NCBI GenBank assembly: GCA_021776235.1
Contig: JAJFGG010000056.1
Coordinates: forward strand, 1-51,198
Direction: 5' to 3'
DNA from: Alphaproteobacteria bacterium
Lineage (GTDB): Bacteria; Pseudomonadota; Alphaproteobacteria; GCA-2731375
DNA: 51,198 nt
In this document: positions 1-8,272 of the stretch, one piece after another
Position numbering within the stretch: position 1 is the first letter of the stretch
Layout of the letters: the number at the start of each line of letters is the position of its first letter
Translations under genes and position numbers: made by a program
Notes under the pieces: model-generated
What the model was told of the DNA's origin: nothing
What the model saw: the letters and a program-made list of their open reading frames with translations, nothing else
The model's database searches: none

Positions 1-133
1 TGCGCGCGATGCCGAACCAATAGAAAACTGCACCAGGCGATGCAGCCAGCCGGGAACAACTGGATCAATACAACCGCCGACACAACAGCGGCGGAAAAAA
101 ATCAATGTGCCTGCTTGACTGAATGCCTAATGG

Positions 134-165
134 GTGACCCCATAATTCCGTGACCCCATAATCCC
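134..165. repeat. 16-bp tandem direct repeat (GTGACCCCATAATTCC x2)
   Basis: Two adjacent 16-bp units, 134-149 and 150-165, are identical except at one base (TTCC versus TCCC). The repeat ends directly before the broken open frame at 146-328 and lies in a stretch with no intact gene. I see no transposase here. Short GACCCC-type repeats often mark ends or scars of small mobile elements, but that reading is inference. Confidence 0.7.
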
Positions 166-328
166 GATGCGGCCCTGCGACGGCGATTATCTGCTCAACA
201 GCGCGGTGCAGAACCTGGTCACGGCCATGGCCGCCTTCGCGCCGCCGGCCTTCGGTCAGACCACATTGCCCACAGGGTCGTATCAGGACGATCTGGCGCC
301 GGTGATCGCCGCGAACTGGCAGACCTAA
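146..328 (+). pseudogene. C-terminal remnant of a large secreted protein (tail only)
   Basis: The open frame runs from a stop at 143-145 to TAA at 326-328; the first ATG is at 167, giving 53 residues. The peptide (VQNLVTAMAAF ... QDDLAPVIAANW) resembles, from memory, the extreme C-terminus of long calcium-binding or RTX-like exoproteins of Alphaproteobacteria, which often end in an LAPVIAANWQ-like segment. Nothing of the preceding repeats or domains is present, and the frame begins inside the 16-bp tandem repeat. It is most likely a dead fragment left by recombination. The family assignment is weak because only the tail is visible; a small unrelated gene is possible. Confidence 0.35.
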
Positions 329-357
329 ATACCGAGGTGCAAAGCAAACAGAAGAGC

Positions 358-371
358 CCCGGCATGCTCTA
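358..371 (-). repeat. TAGAGCATNNCCGG repeat, copy 1 (supplies a stop codon)
   Basis: Read on the minus strand this is TAGAGCATGCCGGG. Its first three bases are the TAG stop codon of the ABC permease gene that ends at 369. It matches the copies at 12256, 12505, 18241 and, less closely, 42268. Confidence 0.6.
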
Positions 372-1187
372 GGGTTTCAGGCGCCGGCCCCTGGCGACGG
401 CGGCATGGCAGAGCCCGAATATGGCGATGTTGGCGGCAACCATGATGGCGATGCCGGGGCCGGGGCCGCCGGCGCCCGGGCCGATGAAGCCCTGGCGGAA
501 GCCGTCGATCATATGAAAGAACGGGTTCACCAGCAGTACGCCCTGCAGTACCTCCGGCAGATCGCTGGCCGCATAGAAGGTCCCGGACAGGAAGGTCAGG
601 GGGGCAATGGCGAAGTTGGTCATGGCCGCCAGGTTGTCCATACGTTCGGCCCACAGGCCCACCAATATGCCCAACAGGGCCATAACAGAGGCGGCGGCCA
701 GGGCATGGAACAGGATCAGGCCCGCATGCCGTATCTCCATGGCCACGAAGGGCGCCATGGCCACCCCGATCACCAGGCCGACCAGCAGGCCCCGGGTCAC
801 GGCGCTGAGGGTAAAGGCCAGGACCAGTTCCACCGGGCGCAGGGGCGCCATCAGCAGATCGACGATGGTGCCCTGGGTCTTGGCGATCAACAGCGCAGAA
901 GAGGCATTGGCAAAGGCATTCTGGGCCACGGACATGATGATCAGGCCGGGTGCCAGGAAGACCACATAGGCCACGCCGTTCACGTCGCCGCGCCGGCTGC
1001 CCAGGGCAACGGCGAAGACGGCCAGGAATAACAAGGCCATGACCAGGGGCCCAACCACCGTCTGGGCCGTGACTTTCAAAAAGCGGCGGACTTCCTTTTG
1101 ATACAGGGTCCACAGGCCCAGCCAGTTAACGGCCCCCAGTTGACGCGGCGCCAGGGTTACCGGTGGTGCCAGATCGGGTTGCGGCAT
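369..1187 (-). CDS. ABC-2 type transporter permease
   Basis: This is a 272-residue integral membrane protein of the ABC-2 permease family, the membrane half of exporters for drugs, polysaccharide or heme. Six hydrophobic segments are visible (for example GPLVMALLFLAVFAVAL and YVVFLAPGLIIMSVAQNAF), and the typical ABC-2 region KTQGTIVDLLMAPLRPVELVLA lies mid-protein. I chose the ATG at 1185-1187, two bases after the Nudix TGA, so translation is probably coupled; the longer open frame upstream is a shadow of the Nudix gene. The ATPase partner that normally sits next to such a permease is not in the window, so this is an orphan half-transporter here. The stop codon TAG is the first triplet of a repeated 14-bp motif. 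The substrate cannot be inferred. Confidence 0.85.
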   Translation of the reverse strand: MPQPDLAPPVTLAPRQLGAVNWLGLWTLYQKEVRRFLKVTAQTVVGPLVMALLFLAVFAVALGSRRGDVNGVAYVVFLAPGLIIMSVAQNAFANASSALLIAKTQGTIVDLLMAPLRPVELVLAFTLSAVTRGLLVGLVIGVAMAPFVAMEIRHAGLILFHALAAASVMALLGILVGLWAERMDNLAAMTNFAIAPLTFLSGTFYAASDLPEVLQGVLLVNPFFHMIDGFRQGFIGPGAGGPGPGIAIMVAANIAIFGLCHAAVARGRRLKP

Positions 1188-1188
1188 T

Positions 1189-1620
1189 TCAAATCCCGCG
1201 CAGGTCCCGCGCCATATTGATAATACGCTGGGTCTCGGACCACAGGCCGGTGCCCGGCACCCGATGCAGGGGCATGAATTCCGCGTGCATGGCATCGGAG
1301 CCGCCGATGGGTTGGCCGTTTTGCCAATCCGCCACCACGTCGACCAGGGTGTAATGGTAGCGCACCCGGCCCTGATCATCGGGCGTGATGGCATCGATCA
1401 CATCGATCAGGGCGATGTTCCCGATGCCGACGGCGGTTTCCTCCAGCACTTCCCGCGCGGCGGCGGCAAATACGGTTTCGCCCAACTCCTGCATGCCGCC
1501 GGGAATGCTCCAATCCCCCCGGCGCGGCGCCTTGCCACGGCGGATCAGCAGAACCTGATTATCCCTGAAGACCACGGCGCCAACGCCGACCATGGGACGA
1601 TCCGGGTAGGAACGCGGCAT
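1189..1620 (-). CDS. Nudix hydrolase
   Basis: A 143-residue Nudix-fold pyrophosphohydrolase. The Nudix box is complete around residues 41-64: G-x5-E-x7-REVLEETAV, matching GX5EX7REUXEEXGU except that Ala replaces the penultimate Gly. The glutamates in this helix bind the Mg2+ that activates water. The N-terminus (VGVGAVVFRDNQVLLIRRGKAP) is typical of ADP-ribose/NADH-type or housecleaning Nudix enzymes; the exact substrate is unknown. It sits 11 bases downstream of the crotonase gene and two bases upstream of the permease, so all three are probably co-transcribed with the acyl-CoA dehydrogenase. Confidence 0.9.
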   Translation of the reverse strand: MPRSYPDRPMVGVGAVVFRDNQVLLIRRGKAPRRGDWSIPGGMQELGETVFAAAAREVLEETAVGIGNIALIDVIDAITPDDQGRVRYHYTLVDVVADWQNGQPIGGSDAMHAEFMPLHRVPGTGLWSETQRIINMARDLRGI

Positions 1621-1631
1621 ACGGGCCTCCT

Positions 1632-2417
1632 TCAGGCGAAATCCGGTTCGCGGCGGGCCTGAAAGGCGGCCAGGCCCTCTGCCACGTCCGCTCCCATCAG
1701 CCCGCCGGGAACCTCCGCCTCTTCCAGGGCCAGGCCGTCGGAGGGGCTGATTTCCAGGCCCTGGCGCGAGAGCTGCTTCATGGCGGCCAGACCGGCGCGG
1801 CTTTTTCCGGCCAGGTTGCGGCAGTAATCCAAAGCCGCCTCGGCCAGGGCCTCGTCGGGCACCACATAGTTGACCAGGCCCCAGCGTTCGGCCTCGGCGG
1901 CGTCCAGCCAGCGGTTGGTGTACATCAGATCCAGGGCCCGGCGCAGCCCGACCAGACGGGGCAAACGCTGGGTGCCGCCGCCGCCCGGTATCAGGCCGTA
2001 CTGGGCATGCTGATCGCCGATCCTGGCGCTCTGGGCGGCAAAGGCCACGTCACAGGCCATCATCATCTCGATGCCGCCGGCCAGGGCTAGCCCGTTGATG
2101 GCCACCACCACGGGCAGGGGCGAGGTTTCCAGGCGGCGGAAAACAGCGTGAATGCGGCCGATAAAGGCCTTTATGGCCGCCTCGCTCTGGCGCGCCGCCA
2201 TGACCTCGTCCAGATCGGCCCCGGTGCAGAATGTCTTGCCGTTCGCGTTGAGCAGAATGACCCGCACGCTGGGGTCGTTGTCGAAGGCTTCGATGGCGGC
2301 GCTCATGCCGTCCATCAGGCCGGTTGAAATGCAGTTGAACTTGTCCGGCCGGTTCAGGGTCATGATGCCGACGCCGTCCATGACCCGGGTCAGAACCGGT
2401 AATTCGCTTTCGCTCAT
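1632..2417 (-). CDS. Enoyl-CoA hydratase/isomerase (crotonase) family protein
   Basis: A 261-residue crotonase-fold enzyme. The oxyanion-hole regions FCTGADL (about 63-69) and ALAGGIEM (111-118) and the signature GLIPGGGGTQRLPRLVG (141-157) are present. The glutamate equivalent to rat Glu144 is E117. The position of the second catalytic glutamate (Glu164 in rat, in the PEI segment) is His137 here, in IGDQHAQYGLIPG. A standard two-glutamate hydration is therefore unlikely, and isomerase, lyase or CoA-ester hydrolase chemistry is possible. It is about 50 bases downstream of the acyl-CoA dehydrogenase, so both probably act in one acyl-CoA degradation route. Confidence 0.88.
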   Translation of the reverse strand: MSESELPVLTRVMDGVGIMTLNRPDKFNCISTGLMDGMSAAIEAFDNDPSVRVILLNANGKTFCTGADLDEVMAARQSEAAIKAFIGRIHAVFRRLETSPLPVVVAINGLALAGGIEMMMACDVAFAAQSARIGDQHAQYGLIPGGGGTQRLPRLVGLRRALDLMYTNRWLDAAEAERWGLVNYVVPDEALAEAALDYCRNLAGKSRAGLAAMKQLSRQGLEISPSDGLALEEAEVPGGLMGADVAEGLAAFQARREPDFA

Positions 2418-2466
2418 CTGTCTCTCCTTTGCAGCAAAATCAGCCCCAAAACATCACCCGGCAGCC

Positions 2467-3621
2467 TCAATAGGGCACGGCGACGCGCCCGACAATTTCC
2501 CGGGCGATGATCATTTTCTGGATCTGCGCCGTGCCGTCGCCGATCTGCAGGCCGAGGACATCGCGCAGGCGCTGTTCGAACGGCAGGTCCTTGGTATAGC
2601 CGTAGTGGCCGTGGGTCAGCAGGCATTGATGAATAATGTCGAAGGCCACCTTGGGCGCCCACCATTTCACCATGGCGGCCTCCTTGGTATGGGGCAGGTT
2701 TCGATCGCGCAGCCACAGGGTCTTGTAGCAAAGCAGGGTGGCGGCGGCCAAATGGGTCTCGCATTCCGCCAATGGCTGCGTCACCCCCTGGTAGGCCGCG
2801 ATGGGATTGCCAAAGGCCTCGCGCTCGGTGCTGTACTGCCAGGCTTCCTCCAGCGAGGCCCGCGCCACGCCCAGCACCTGCAGGCCGATCAGGGCGCGGG
2901 AAAAATCAAAGCCGTTCATGACCTGGCGAAAGCCGGCGCCCTCTTCGCCCAACAGACAGCCGGCGGGGATGCGCACGTCATCGAAGAACAACGAGCCGCG
3001 GCCCACGGCGCCACTGCCCATATCGTCGAATTCGCTGCGGCTGACGCCCGGAAGATCAAGGGGGGCATAAAAAGTACTGACCCCATGGGCGCGTTGCTCT
3101 TCACTGCCCGTGCGGGCAAACAACAGGATGCTGTCGGCCTGGCCGCTCAACGAGATCGAGGTCTTTTCGCCGTTCAGCACATAGTCGTCGCCATCCCGCC
3201 GGGCCCGCAGTTTCAGGCTGGCGGCATCGGATCCGCCGCCCGGTTCGGTCAGGCCCAGGGCGGTGATACTGCGCCCCGCGCACAGATCACCAATGCTTTT
3301 GGCGGCCAGTTCCGGCGCTGCGTGATCGGCCAGCAGATGGCCGTTCAACGAGCCGATCAACTGGATATAGGCAACGGAGAGGTCGGCGGCGGCGATCTCT
3401 TCAATGATAATGCCGGCGGTCAGGCAATCCAGGCCCAGGCCGCCGTATTCCGCCGGCAGGTCGGCGCCGATCAGACCCAGCGCACCCATCTCGGCGACCA
3501 GGTCGCGGCCAATTCTGCGGTCTTGTTCGCGCTGACGGAAGCCGGGCGCCAGGCGTTCGGCGGCAAACCGCCGCGCCGTATCCCGGATGGCGTCCTGTTC
3601 TTCCGTAAAGGCAAATTCCAT
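2467..3621 (-). CDS. Acyl-CoA dehydrogenase
   Basis: A 384-residue FAD-dependent acyl-CoA dehydrogenase covering the full family length: N-terminal helical domain, beta domain with the FAD/substrate signature GLTEPGGGSDAASL (about 123-136), and C-terminal helical bundle ending IGDGTAQIQKMIIAREIVG. The usual short-chain catalytic glutamate position (xYEGT) reads GDGT (Asp362), so the base is either this aspartate or lies elsewhere, as in isovaleryl-, long-chain and alicyclic-CoA dehydrogenases. It is the first gene of the minus-strand run ending at 369 and is divergent from the acyl-CoA synthetase at 3885; the 263-bp space between them must hold both promoters. The substrate is unknown. Confidence 0.9.
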   Translation of the reverse strand: MEFAFTEEQDAIRDTARRFAAERLAPGFRQREQDRRIGRDLVAEMGALGLIGADLPAEYGGLGLDCLTAGIIIEEIAAADLSVAYIQLIGSLNGHLLADHAAPELAAKSIGDLCAGRSITALGLTEPGGGSDAASLKLRARRDGDDYVLNGEKTSISLSGQADSILLFARTGSEEQRAHGVSTFYAPLDLPGVSRSEFDDMGSGAVGRGSLFFDDVRIPAGCLLGEEGAGFRQVMNGFDFSRALIGLQVLGVARASLEEAWQYSTEREAFGNPIAAYQGVTQPLAECETHLAAATLLCYKTLWLRDRNLPHTKEAAMVKWWAPKVAFDIIHQCLLTHGHYGYTKDLPFEQRLRDVLGLQIGDGTAQIQKMIIAREIVGRVAVPY

Positions 3622-3884
3622 GTCCGACTCCCATAGCCGCGGCGGCCCCCGGAGGCCCTGTGCGCCGGGTTCGGCTGAAGCCTACCCGGCTGTTCTGGCG
3701 GGCACAATGGCAGCCCGATCGGGGATTTGCCGGGTTCCCAGCCGGGATGCATTGACGCTGCCATGCCCAGCGGCGACAATCGGCAATTCGAAGTGAGTGG
3801 CGGATGGGATTGTGCCGCCAAAAATGGCAACAGATCTTGTGTCATGCCGCGGCCATGGGCCGCCAGAGGATGGAGCGTATCGCC

Positions 3885-5993
3885 GTGTCAGGTCAGTCCG
3901 GTTCCCTTGCCCCGCTGTTTGATCCCAAGGTCATCGCCATCATCGGCGCATCGGACAGTATTTTTAAATTCGGCGGCCGGCCGATCCGCTTCATGAAAGA
4001 GGCGGGTTTCGCGGGCACAATCTATCCCATCAATCCCCGCGGCGGCATGATCCAGGGCCTGCAGGCCTACACGGATATCCGCGAGGTGCCGGAAGTGGTG
4101 GACATGTGCGTCGTGACCGTACCCGCGCCCCTGGTGGTGGAGGCGGTACGCAACTGCGCCACGGCCGGCGTCCGGTCCGTGGTGATCTTTTCCTCCGGCT
4201 TCGCGGAAGTGGATGAACAGGGCGCGGCCTGGCAGGCGGAATTGGCCGCGATCGCACAGGGCTGTGATATGCGCATGGTCGGGCCGAATTGCATGGGTGT
4301 GCTGAACGCCGCTACCTTCGCCCTTGGCACTTTTGCCTCTTCCTTCGAACATGGCTGGCCAAAGCCGGGCAATATTTCGGTCATCTCGCAGTCAGGCGCC
4401 GTCGGCGGCCATATCATGGTGCTCTCGCGCGAGCGCGGCCTGGGCGTGCGCGGCTGGATCACAACCGGCAACGAGGTGGACGTGGATGTAGCCGATTGCG
4501 TCGCCTTTTGTGCCGAAGATCCGGAAACCACGGTCATCGCCTCGTATATTGAGGGCACCCGTAAACCGAAACAGTTGATGCAGGCCTTCGCCACCGCCAG
4601 AGCCAACGGCAAGGCGGTGGTGATGATGAAGGTCGGGTCATCGGAGGTCGGCGCCGCCGCCGCCAGCAGCCATACCGCATCCCTGGCCGGCGCCGATGCC
4701 ATCTATGACGCCATGTTCCGGCAATATGGGGTCTGCCGGGTCTATTCCCTGGATGAGATGCTGGATGTTGCCTCCGCCGCCTCCGCCGGGCAGTTCCCGT
4801 CCCGCAACCGGCTGGGCATCGTGACCATATCGGGTGGCATTGGCGTGCTCACCTCGGACATCGCGGCGCTGCATGATTTGCAGGTGCCCGAGCTGCCCGC
4901 CAAGGCGCAAAAGGCCTTAAAAAAATTGATGCCCCTGGCCGCGGTGCGCAATCCGGTCGATACCACGGCGCAAATGCTGAACGACATGCCGGTGTTCGAG
5001 GGCAGCCTGCGGACCATGCTGACCGACGGCGACTGTGACGCCATCCTGGTCTTTCTCTCTACCGTCGGTTTCTCGGAACGCATGATCGGCCAGATCACCG
5101 AGGTTCTGGAGCGGGTGCGCCGGGATTTCCCCGACGATTTGATGATCCTGTCCATGGTCTGCCGTCAGCCCCAACGGGAATACCTGGAAAGCCTGAAATA
5201 CCTGGTGATCGAGGATCCGAACCGGGCGGTTCGGGCAATTGCCGCTTTGGTCGGTTTTGGCCGCACCTTCGTCCAGGCCCATGGGGAGGCCCCGCCCAGC
5301 CTGCCGGCAGGTGCCGCCGCGCCGCCGAACCGGCCCCTCTCGGAAGTGGAGGCGGCGGAAATTCTGCGTCAGGCCGGCCTGCCCATGGCGCCCGGCCGTT
5401 TGGCTGCTTCGGCGGATGATGCAGCCCAGGCGGCCATGGAAGTGGGTTATCCGGTGGTCCTGAAAATCGTCTCCGCCGATATTCAGCACAAATCCGATAT
5501 CGGCGGCGTGAAGTTGAACCTGCAATCGGTGGATGAAGTACGGGCCGGCTATCAGGCGATCATGGCGGCCGCGGGGCAGCAGGCCAAGGATGCGGTCATT
5601 GACGGCATCCTGGTGGCGCCGATGATATCAGGGGGTGTCGAAACCATTATCGGCGTGCACCGTGACCCGGTCTTCGGCCCGGTGGTTCTGTTCGGCCTGG
5701 GCGGTATTTTTGTCGAGGTGCTGAAGGATGTGACTTTCCGCGTCGCCCCATTCGGCCTGGACGAGGCGCACCGGATGATCGACGAGGTGCGCGGCCGGGC
5801 CATTTTCGATGGTGTGCGGGGCCAGCCGGCGGCGGACGTGGATGCCTTGGCGCTGGGGCTGTGCCGGCTATCGGTCTACGCCGCGGCCCACGCCGATGCG
5901 ATCGAAAGCATCGATATCAATCCTTTTCTCGTTAAGGCCAAGGGCGAAGGCGCCATCGCCATGGATGCCTTGATACTGCCGCATGGGGATTGA
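3885..5993 (+). CDS. Acyl-CoA synthetase (NDP-forming), fused alpha and beta subunits
   Basis: This enzyme interconverts an acid, CoA and ATP with acyl-CoA, ADP and phosphate. The order is CoA-binding Rossmann domain (PLFDPKVIAIIGAS, residues about 9-23), ligase domain with the phospho-histidine region SHTASLAGAD (His263), and a C-terminal ATP-grasp domain from about residue 480 (LSEVEAAEILRQAG; YPVVLKIVSADIQHKSDIGGV). I chose GTG 3885 because GGAG at 3872-3875 is nine bases upstream and family members start shortly before PLFxPK; in-frame starts at 3804, 3855 and 3870 exist. From GTG it is 702 residues, normal for fused forms. The hydrolase gene follows 20 bases after its stop. Confidence 0.88.
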   Translation: MSGQSGSLAPLFDPKVIAIIGASDSIFKFGGRPIRFMKEAGFAGTIYPINPRGGMIQGLQAYTDIREVPEVVDMCVVTVPAPLVVEAVRNCATAGVRSVVIFSSGFAEVDEQGAAWQAELAAIAQGCDMRMVGPNCMGVLNAATFALGTFASSFEHGWPKPGNISVISQSGAVGGHIMVLSRERGLGVRGWITTGNEVDVDVADCVAFCAEDPETTVIASYIEGTRKPKQLMQAFATARANGKAVVMMKVGSSEVGAAAASSHTASLAGADAIYDAMFRQYGVCRVYSLDEMLDVASAASAGQFPSRNRLGIVTISGGIGVLTSDIAALHDLQVPELPAKAQKALKKLMPLAAVRNPVDTTAQMLNDMPVFEGSLRTMLTDGDCDAILVFLSTVGFSERMIGQITEVLERVRRDFPDDLMILSMVCRQPQREYLESLKYLVIEDPNRAVRAIAALVGFGRTFVQAHGEAPPSLPAGAAAPPNRPLSEVEAAEILRQAGLPMAPGRLAASADDAAQAAMEVGYPVVLKIVSADIQHKSDIGGVKLNLQSVDEVRAGYQAIMAAAGQQAKDAVIDGILVAPMISGGVETIIGVHRDPVFGPVVLFGLGGIFVEVLKDVTFRVAPFGLDEAHRMIDEVRGRAIFDGVRGQPAADVDALALGLCRLSVYAAAHADAIESIDINPFLVKAKGEGAIAMDALILPHGD

Positions 5994-6013
5994 TCGGGGG
6001 GATTGACCGGGCC

Positions 6014-7072
6014 ATGACCGCGACCACACAGCCGACCCCCTTTGGCCGCATCTTTCCACCCAACGAGACGTGGTTGGCCAGGCGCCCGGCCGAGGATATT
6101 CTCGACCCGGCTCTGCCCATCATCGATACCCACCACCATCTTTGGGATCAACGGGAACATCGCTATCTGCTGCCGGAGTGGCTGGAAGACGTGGGCTCGG
6201 GCCAAGGCGGTAGCCATAACGTTGTGGCCACGGTCTATATGGAATGCGGCTCAATGTACCGGGCCGGCGGGCGGCCCGATTTGCGCGCGGTGGGTGAGGT
6301 CGAATTCGCCGCCGGTGTCGCCGCCATGAGCGAAAGCGGCAGCTATGGCCCGACCCGCGTGGCCGCAGGCATTGTCGGCTTTGCTGATTTAACTCTGGGC
6401 GATGGGGTGACGGGCGTTTTGGAAGCGCTGCTGCAGGCCGGCGGCGGACGCTTGCGCGGCATTCGCCATGCCGCCGGTTGGGATGCCGACCCGATCATCG
6501 GCAACGGGCATCACGCAGCCGGACCCGGTCTGTATGGCCAGGCCGATTTCCGGGCCGGTCTGGCGCGTCTGACGGCGCTGGGCCTGTCTCTGGATGCCTG
6601 GCTTTACCATCCCCAATTGGCTGATCTGGTGGCTCTGGCACAGGCCTGTCCCGATGCCAGCATCATCATGAATCATACGGGCGGGCTCTTGGGCTATGGC
6701 CCCTATGCCGGCAGGCAGGATGAATGTTTCGCGCAGTGGAAGGCTGCCATGGCGGAGTTGGCGCAATGCCCCAATATCACCATGAAATTGGGCGGCATGA
6801 TGATGCGCCTGGCCAGCATCGATTATTTCAATCTGCCGGCGCCGCCGACTTCTGCGGACTTGGCCGAATGCTGGCGCCCCAACATAGAAACCTGCATTGA
6901 ACTGTTTGGGCCGGCGCGTTGCATGTTCGAAAGCAACTTTCCCGTCGACAAGATGGGTATCGGCTACGCCGCCCTTTGGAATGCCTTCAAGCGCCTGACC
7001 GCGGACGCCTCGCCGGCCGAGCGGAGCGCCTTGTTCAGCGGCACGGCACGGCGGGTCTATCGGCTGCCTTGA
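6014..7072 (+). CDS. Amidohydrolase family 2 metal-dependent hydrolase
   Basis: A 352-residue TIM-barrel hydrolase of the Amidohydro_2 type (lactonases, decarboxylases and related enzymes). The metal-binding HxH motif is in IIDTHHHLWD (residues 36-45); a middle histidine is in IIMNHTGG, and the C-terminal active-site region reads MFESNFPVDK, the usual place for the catalytic aspartate. I start at ATG 6014; a run of G at 5996-6001 is the only ribosome-site candidate, and the frame also opens at TTG 5990. Its position behind an acyl-CoA synthetase and before a nitronate monooxygenase suggests a shared catabolic operon for an organic acid or lactone. The substrate is not predictable. Confidence 0.85.
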   Translation: MTATTQPTPFGRIFPPNETWLARRPAEDILDPALPIIDTHHHLWDQREHRYLLPEWLEDVGSGQGGSHNVVATVYMECGSMYRAGGRPDLRAVGEVEFAAGVAAMSESGSYGPTRVAAGIVGFADLTLGDGVTGVLEALLQAGGGRLRGIRHAAGWDADPIIGNGHHAAGPGLYGQADFRAGLARLTALGLSLDAWLYHPQLADLVALAQACPDASIIMNHTGGLLGYGPYAGRQDECFAQWKAAMAELAQCPNITMKLGGMMMRLASIDYFNLPAPPTSADLAECWRPNIETCIELFGPARCMFESNFPVDKMGIGYAALWNAFKRLTADASPAERSALFSGTARRVYRLP

Positions 7073-7132
7073 GCGCCAAGGATATCGGCTGCCGGTATTG
7101 GAGAACCAGTTTGTTGAATGGAGCACAAAATC

Positions 7133-8209
7133 ATGTGGCCAAATCGCGATTTTCTGGATCTTGTCGGCGTCGAACTGCCGATCATCCAGGCGCCCATGGC
7201 GGGCGCGGGCGGCTCGGCGATGGCCATTGCGGCATGCGAGGCCGGCGGACTTGGATCGTTGCCCTGCGCCATGCTGAACATCGACAAGGTGCGGGCCGAG
7301 GTTGGCGTCATTCGGCAACGGACCGAGCATCCAATCAATCTGAATTTTTTCTGCCATACGCCGGCGGCGCCGGATTCCAGCCGCGAGGCCGCCTGGCGGG
7401 CGCATCTGGCGGAATATTATGAAGAATTCGGACTTGATCCAGCGGCCACGGCGCCCGCCGTCGACCGCGCGCCGTTCGATGGCGCCATGTGTGAGATTGT
7501 CGAAGACCTGAAGCCGGAGGTCGTGAGTTTTCATTTCGGGCTGCCGGGTCAAAATCTGCTGGACCGGGTGAAAGCGGCAGGAAGTCTTGTCATGAGTTCG
7601 GCCACCACCGTCGAAGAGGCCCGTTGGCTGGAGGACCGTGGTTGCGATGTGATCATCGCACAGGGCGTCGAGGCGGGCGGACACCGCGGCATGTTTTTGA
7701 CCGAGAATATCGCAACCCAGGCCGGGACCATGGCGTTGACGCCGCAAATTGCGGATGCTGTAAAGACCCCTGTCATCGCCGCGGGGGGGATCGCAGACGG
7801 ACGGGGCATCGCGGCGGCCTTTGCCCTTGGTGCCGCGGGCGCGCAGGTCGGCACGGCCTATCTGTTCACGCCGGAGGCGCGCATCAGCGATTTGCACCGC
7901 GCCGCGTTGCGGACAGCCGGGGATGATCAGACCGCCCTGACCAATCTCTTTTCCGGCCGGCCTGCCCGGGGCCTGCTCAACCGTATCATGCGCGAAATTG
8001 GGCCGATGTCCGAAATGACGCCGGCCTTCCCAACGGCGGGTGCTGCCTTGGCGCCGCTGAAGGCCGAGGCGGAGGCGAAGGGAAGGGCGGAATTCTCGTC
8101 TCTGTGGTCCGGACAGGCGGCCGGCCTTGGCCGCGACCTCGGCGCCGGCGATCTGACGCGGCAGTTGGCGCTGGATGCCCAGCGGCTGCTCAAGGCATTG
8201 GCGCCGTGA
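7133..8209 (+). CDS. Nitronate monooxygenase-like FMN protein (first copy)
   Basis: A 358-residue FMN-dependent TIM-barrel protein of the 2-nitropropane dioxygenase/nitronate monooxygenase family. It shows the N-terminal phosphate-barrel start LPIIQAPMAGAG, the catalytic-histidine motif GVEAGGHRG, and the FMN phosphate-binding segments PVIAAGGIADGRG and GAAGAQVGTAYLFTPEA. ATG 7133 is favoured over ATG 7118 because GGAG at 7120-7123 is nine bases before it. It oxidises alkyl nitronates or related acids; many members have unknown natural substrates. A second, clearly different member lies at 13220. Confidence 0.87.
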   Translation: MWPNRDFLDLVGVELPIIQAPMAGAGGSAMAIAACEAGGLGSLPCAMLNIDKVRAEVGVIRQRTEHPINLNFFCHTPAAPDSSREAAWRAHLAEYYEEFGLDPAATAPAVDRAPFDGAMCEIVEDLKPEVVSFHFGLPGQNLLDRVKAAGSLVMSSATTVEEARWLEDRGCDVIIAQGVEAGGHRGMFLTENIATQAGTMALTPQIADAVKTPVIAAGGIADGRGIAAAFALGAAGAQVGTAYLFTPEARISDLHRAALRTAGDDQTALTNLFSGRPARGLLNRIMREIGPMSEMTPAFPTAGAALAPLKAEAEAKGRAEFSSLWSGQAAGLGRDLGAGDLTRQLALDAQRLLKALAP

Positions 8210-8272
8210 CGACAACCCAGGACGGGAGACGAGTTTTATGAGCATCCCGGCTGCAACCGAATGGAGGTGAAT

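Noticed and set aside
72-105. CCGCCG/CGGCGG hairpin followed by AAAAAAA as a terminator
   Set aside because: On the plus strand the run after the stem is A, not T; on the minus strand the T run precedes the stem, so neither direction gives an intrinsic terminator.
2152-3636. Long plus-strand frame of 494 codons opposite the acyl-CoA dehydrogenase
   Set aside because: Antisense shadow of GC-rich codons; composition is Gly/Gln/Ala-rich with no domain, while the minus strand encodes recognised enzymes.
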